Origin: Stappia indica
GTDB taxonomy: Bacteria > Pseudomonadota > Alphaproteobacteria > Rhizobiales > Stappiaceae
Length of the DNA stretch: 64,000 nucleotides
Reading direction: 5' to 3'
Assembly (NCBI RefSeq): GCF_009789575.1
Contig: NZ_CP046908.1
Span: 930,001 to 994,000, forward strand
The translations under genes were made by a program, and so were the position numbers. This document shows positions 63,480 to 64,000 of this stretch, in pieces. Position 1 is the first letter of the stretch; each line of letters begins with the position of its first letter. Below the pieces are notes generated by a model. That model saw only the letters and a program-made list of their open reading frames with translations. It was not told the origin of the DNA and did not search any database.

Positions 63480-64000
63480 GCAAGCTCCCTTTCTTCCATG
63501 TCGCTCCAGCCGAGCAGGGTGCCCAGCGCCGGCAGCAGCTCGTCGAACCGGTCGAGGATGCGCGCCGCGCCCGCCGCCTCCATCCGCGCCCGCGGATGGT
63601 AGCCCCAGCTGACGCCGAGGCCGGCAACGCCGGCGGCGCGCGCCATCTCCATGTCGAAGCCGGTATCGCCGATCATCACGGTGCGCGCCGGCTCCGCCCC
63701 GGTCTCCGCCATCGCCTGCAGGATCATGCCCGGATGCGGTTTGGACGGCGCCTTGTCGGCGGTCTGGATGGTGACGAAGCGCCCTTCGAGGCCGTGGCTT
63801 TCCTGCATGTGACGGACGCCGCGCATGGCCTTGCCGGTGGCGATGCCGAGCAGCACGTCGTCACGCGCCGACAACGCGTCGAGCGCCTCGCGCGCGCCGG
63901 GATAGAGCGGATCGTGATCGAGCCCGGCGAGCCGGCGCGCCACCTTGGACTGGCGATAGGCCTCGGCCATCGCCGGCACCAGATGATGGTGCTCGGGCGC
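63476..64000 (-). CDS. HAD-IA family phosphatase (phosphoglycolate phosphatase-like), 5' end cut by window
   Basis: The C-terminal part, about 174 codons, of a HAD-IA phosphatase. The frame stays open to the window edge, so the N-terminus with the nucleophile Asp is missing. Motif II is in LLGIATGKAMRGV, motif III Lys in KPHPGMI, and motif IV in VMIGDTGFDMEMARAAG. It belongs to the Gph/YrfG-like group near ATP12, cotranscribed with it (ATGA overlap). The substrate may be phosphoglycolate or another phosphomonoester. Confidence 0.88.
   Translation of the reverse strand, partial: APEHHHLVPAMAEAYRQSKVARRLAGLDHDPLYPGAREALDALSARDDVLLGIATGKAMRGVRHMQESHGLEGRFVTIQTADKAPSKPHPGMILQAMAETGAEPARTVMIGDTGFDMEMARAAGVAGLGVSWGYHPRARMEAAGAARILDRFDELLPALGTLLGWSDMEERELA

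Overview
This 64 kb window comes from a high-GC (clearly over 60% by eye) Gram-negative chromosome. It is most likely an alphaproteobacterium of the Hyphomicrobiales, and I would guess the Stappia/Labrenzia neighbourhood. The grounds are a LexA site of the GTTC-N7-GTTC type, an ATP12 assembly chaperone next to a HAD phosphatase, a DUF4212/acetate-type symporter pair, and large TRAP and Liv-type transport operons. No rRNA, intact tRNA, prophage or CRISPR array is visible. Most genes are accessory catabolic or transport functions, with a few housekeeping genes (ssb, uvrA, a clpP paralogue, the ATP12 gene).

Layout. 0.1-5.4 kb: a small membrane protein, an exported serine hydrolase, an SDR-DoxX fusion with a DUF2269 protein, and an MFS transporter. 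5.4-6.2 kb: a degenerate tRNA-Thr 3' fragment beside a Doc-type toxin-antitoxin pair. 6.3-16.1 kb: a LysR regulator and a minus-strand operon (molybdenum hydroxylase M-S-L, TRAP transporter P-Q-M, class II aldolase) facing a TetR regulator. 16.0-21.7 kb: a sodium:solute symporter with DUF4212, divergent from a helical protein and a fused exonuclease-CBS-DUF294 protein. 21.7-21.9 kb: two CTAG-bounded foldback repeats. 21.9-36.8 kb: a tautomerase-NTF2 fusion divergent from a 13-gene, tightly overlapping plus-strand cluster (GntR, Liv-type ABC transporter, aconitase-type dehydratase L and S, a KRCGH lyase, hydantoinase B and A, an isochorismatase-fold protein, a TcuA/fumarate-reductase-like flavoprotein). 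36.7-41.3 kb: a DAO flavoprotein, a LysR-YeiH pair and an ornithine-cyclodeaminase-like protein. 41.5-46.9 kb: ssb and uvrA around an SOS box, and intergenic repeats. 47-50 kb: a DnaB-like ATPase, a ClpP paralogue, an aldo/keto reductase. 50.2-51.9 kb: a WYL regulator and a divergent ABM-like gene separated by a 270-bp MITE. 52.1-56.3 kb: the ATP-grasp / alpha-E / transglutaminase / Anbu system. 56.3-60.2 kb: a DevABC-type exporter with its TetR regulator. 60.2-62.6 kb: an EEP nuclease divergent from an aerolysin-like beta-rich protein and a small beta protein. 62.7-64 kb: ATP12 and a HAD phosphatase cut by the window edge.

How the genes may work together. The best candidate for an undescribed pathway is the 22.6-36.8 kb cluster. 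Its enzymes can be ordered chemically as import, opening of a cyclic imide or lactam (HyuAB), amide cleavage (isochorismatase fold), desaturation of a substituted succinate (flavoprotein), hydration of the resulting maleate (dehydratase), and C-C cleavage to a 2-oxoacid plus a fatty acid (lyase). This is inference; no substrate can be read from the sequence, and the isochorismatase-fold member has Gly where amidases carry the nucleophilic Cys. The second candidate is the Anbu locus, a known but functionally obscure peptide-ligase/protease system. The third is the leaderless pore-former-like protein with its small partner and divergent nuclease.
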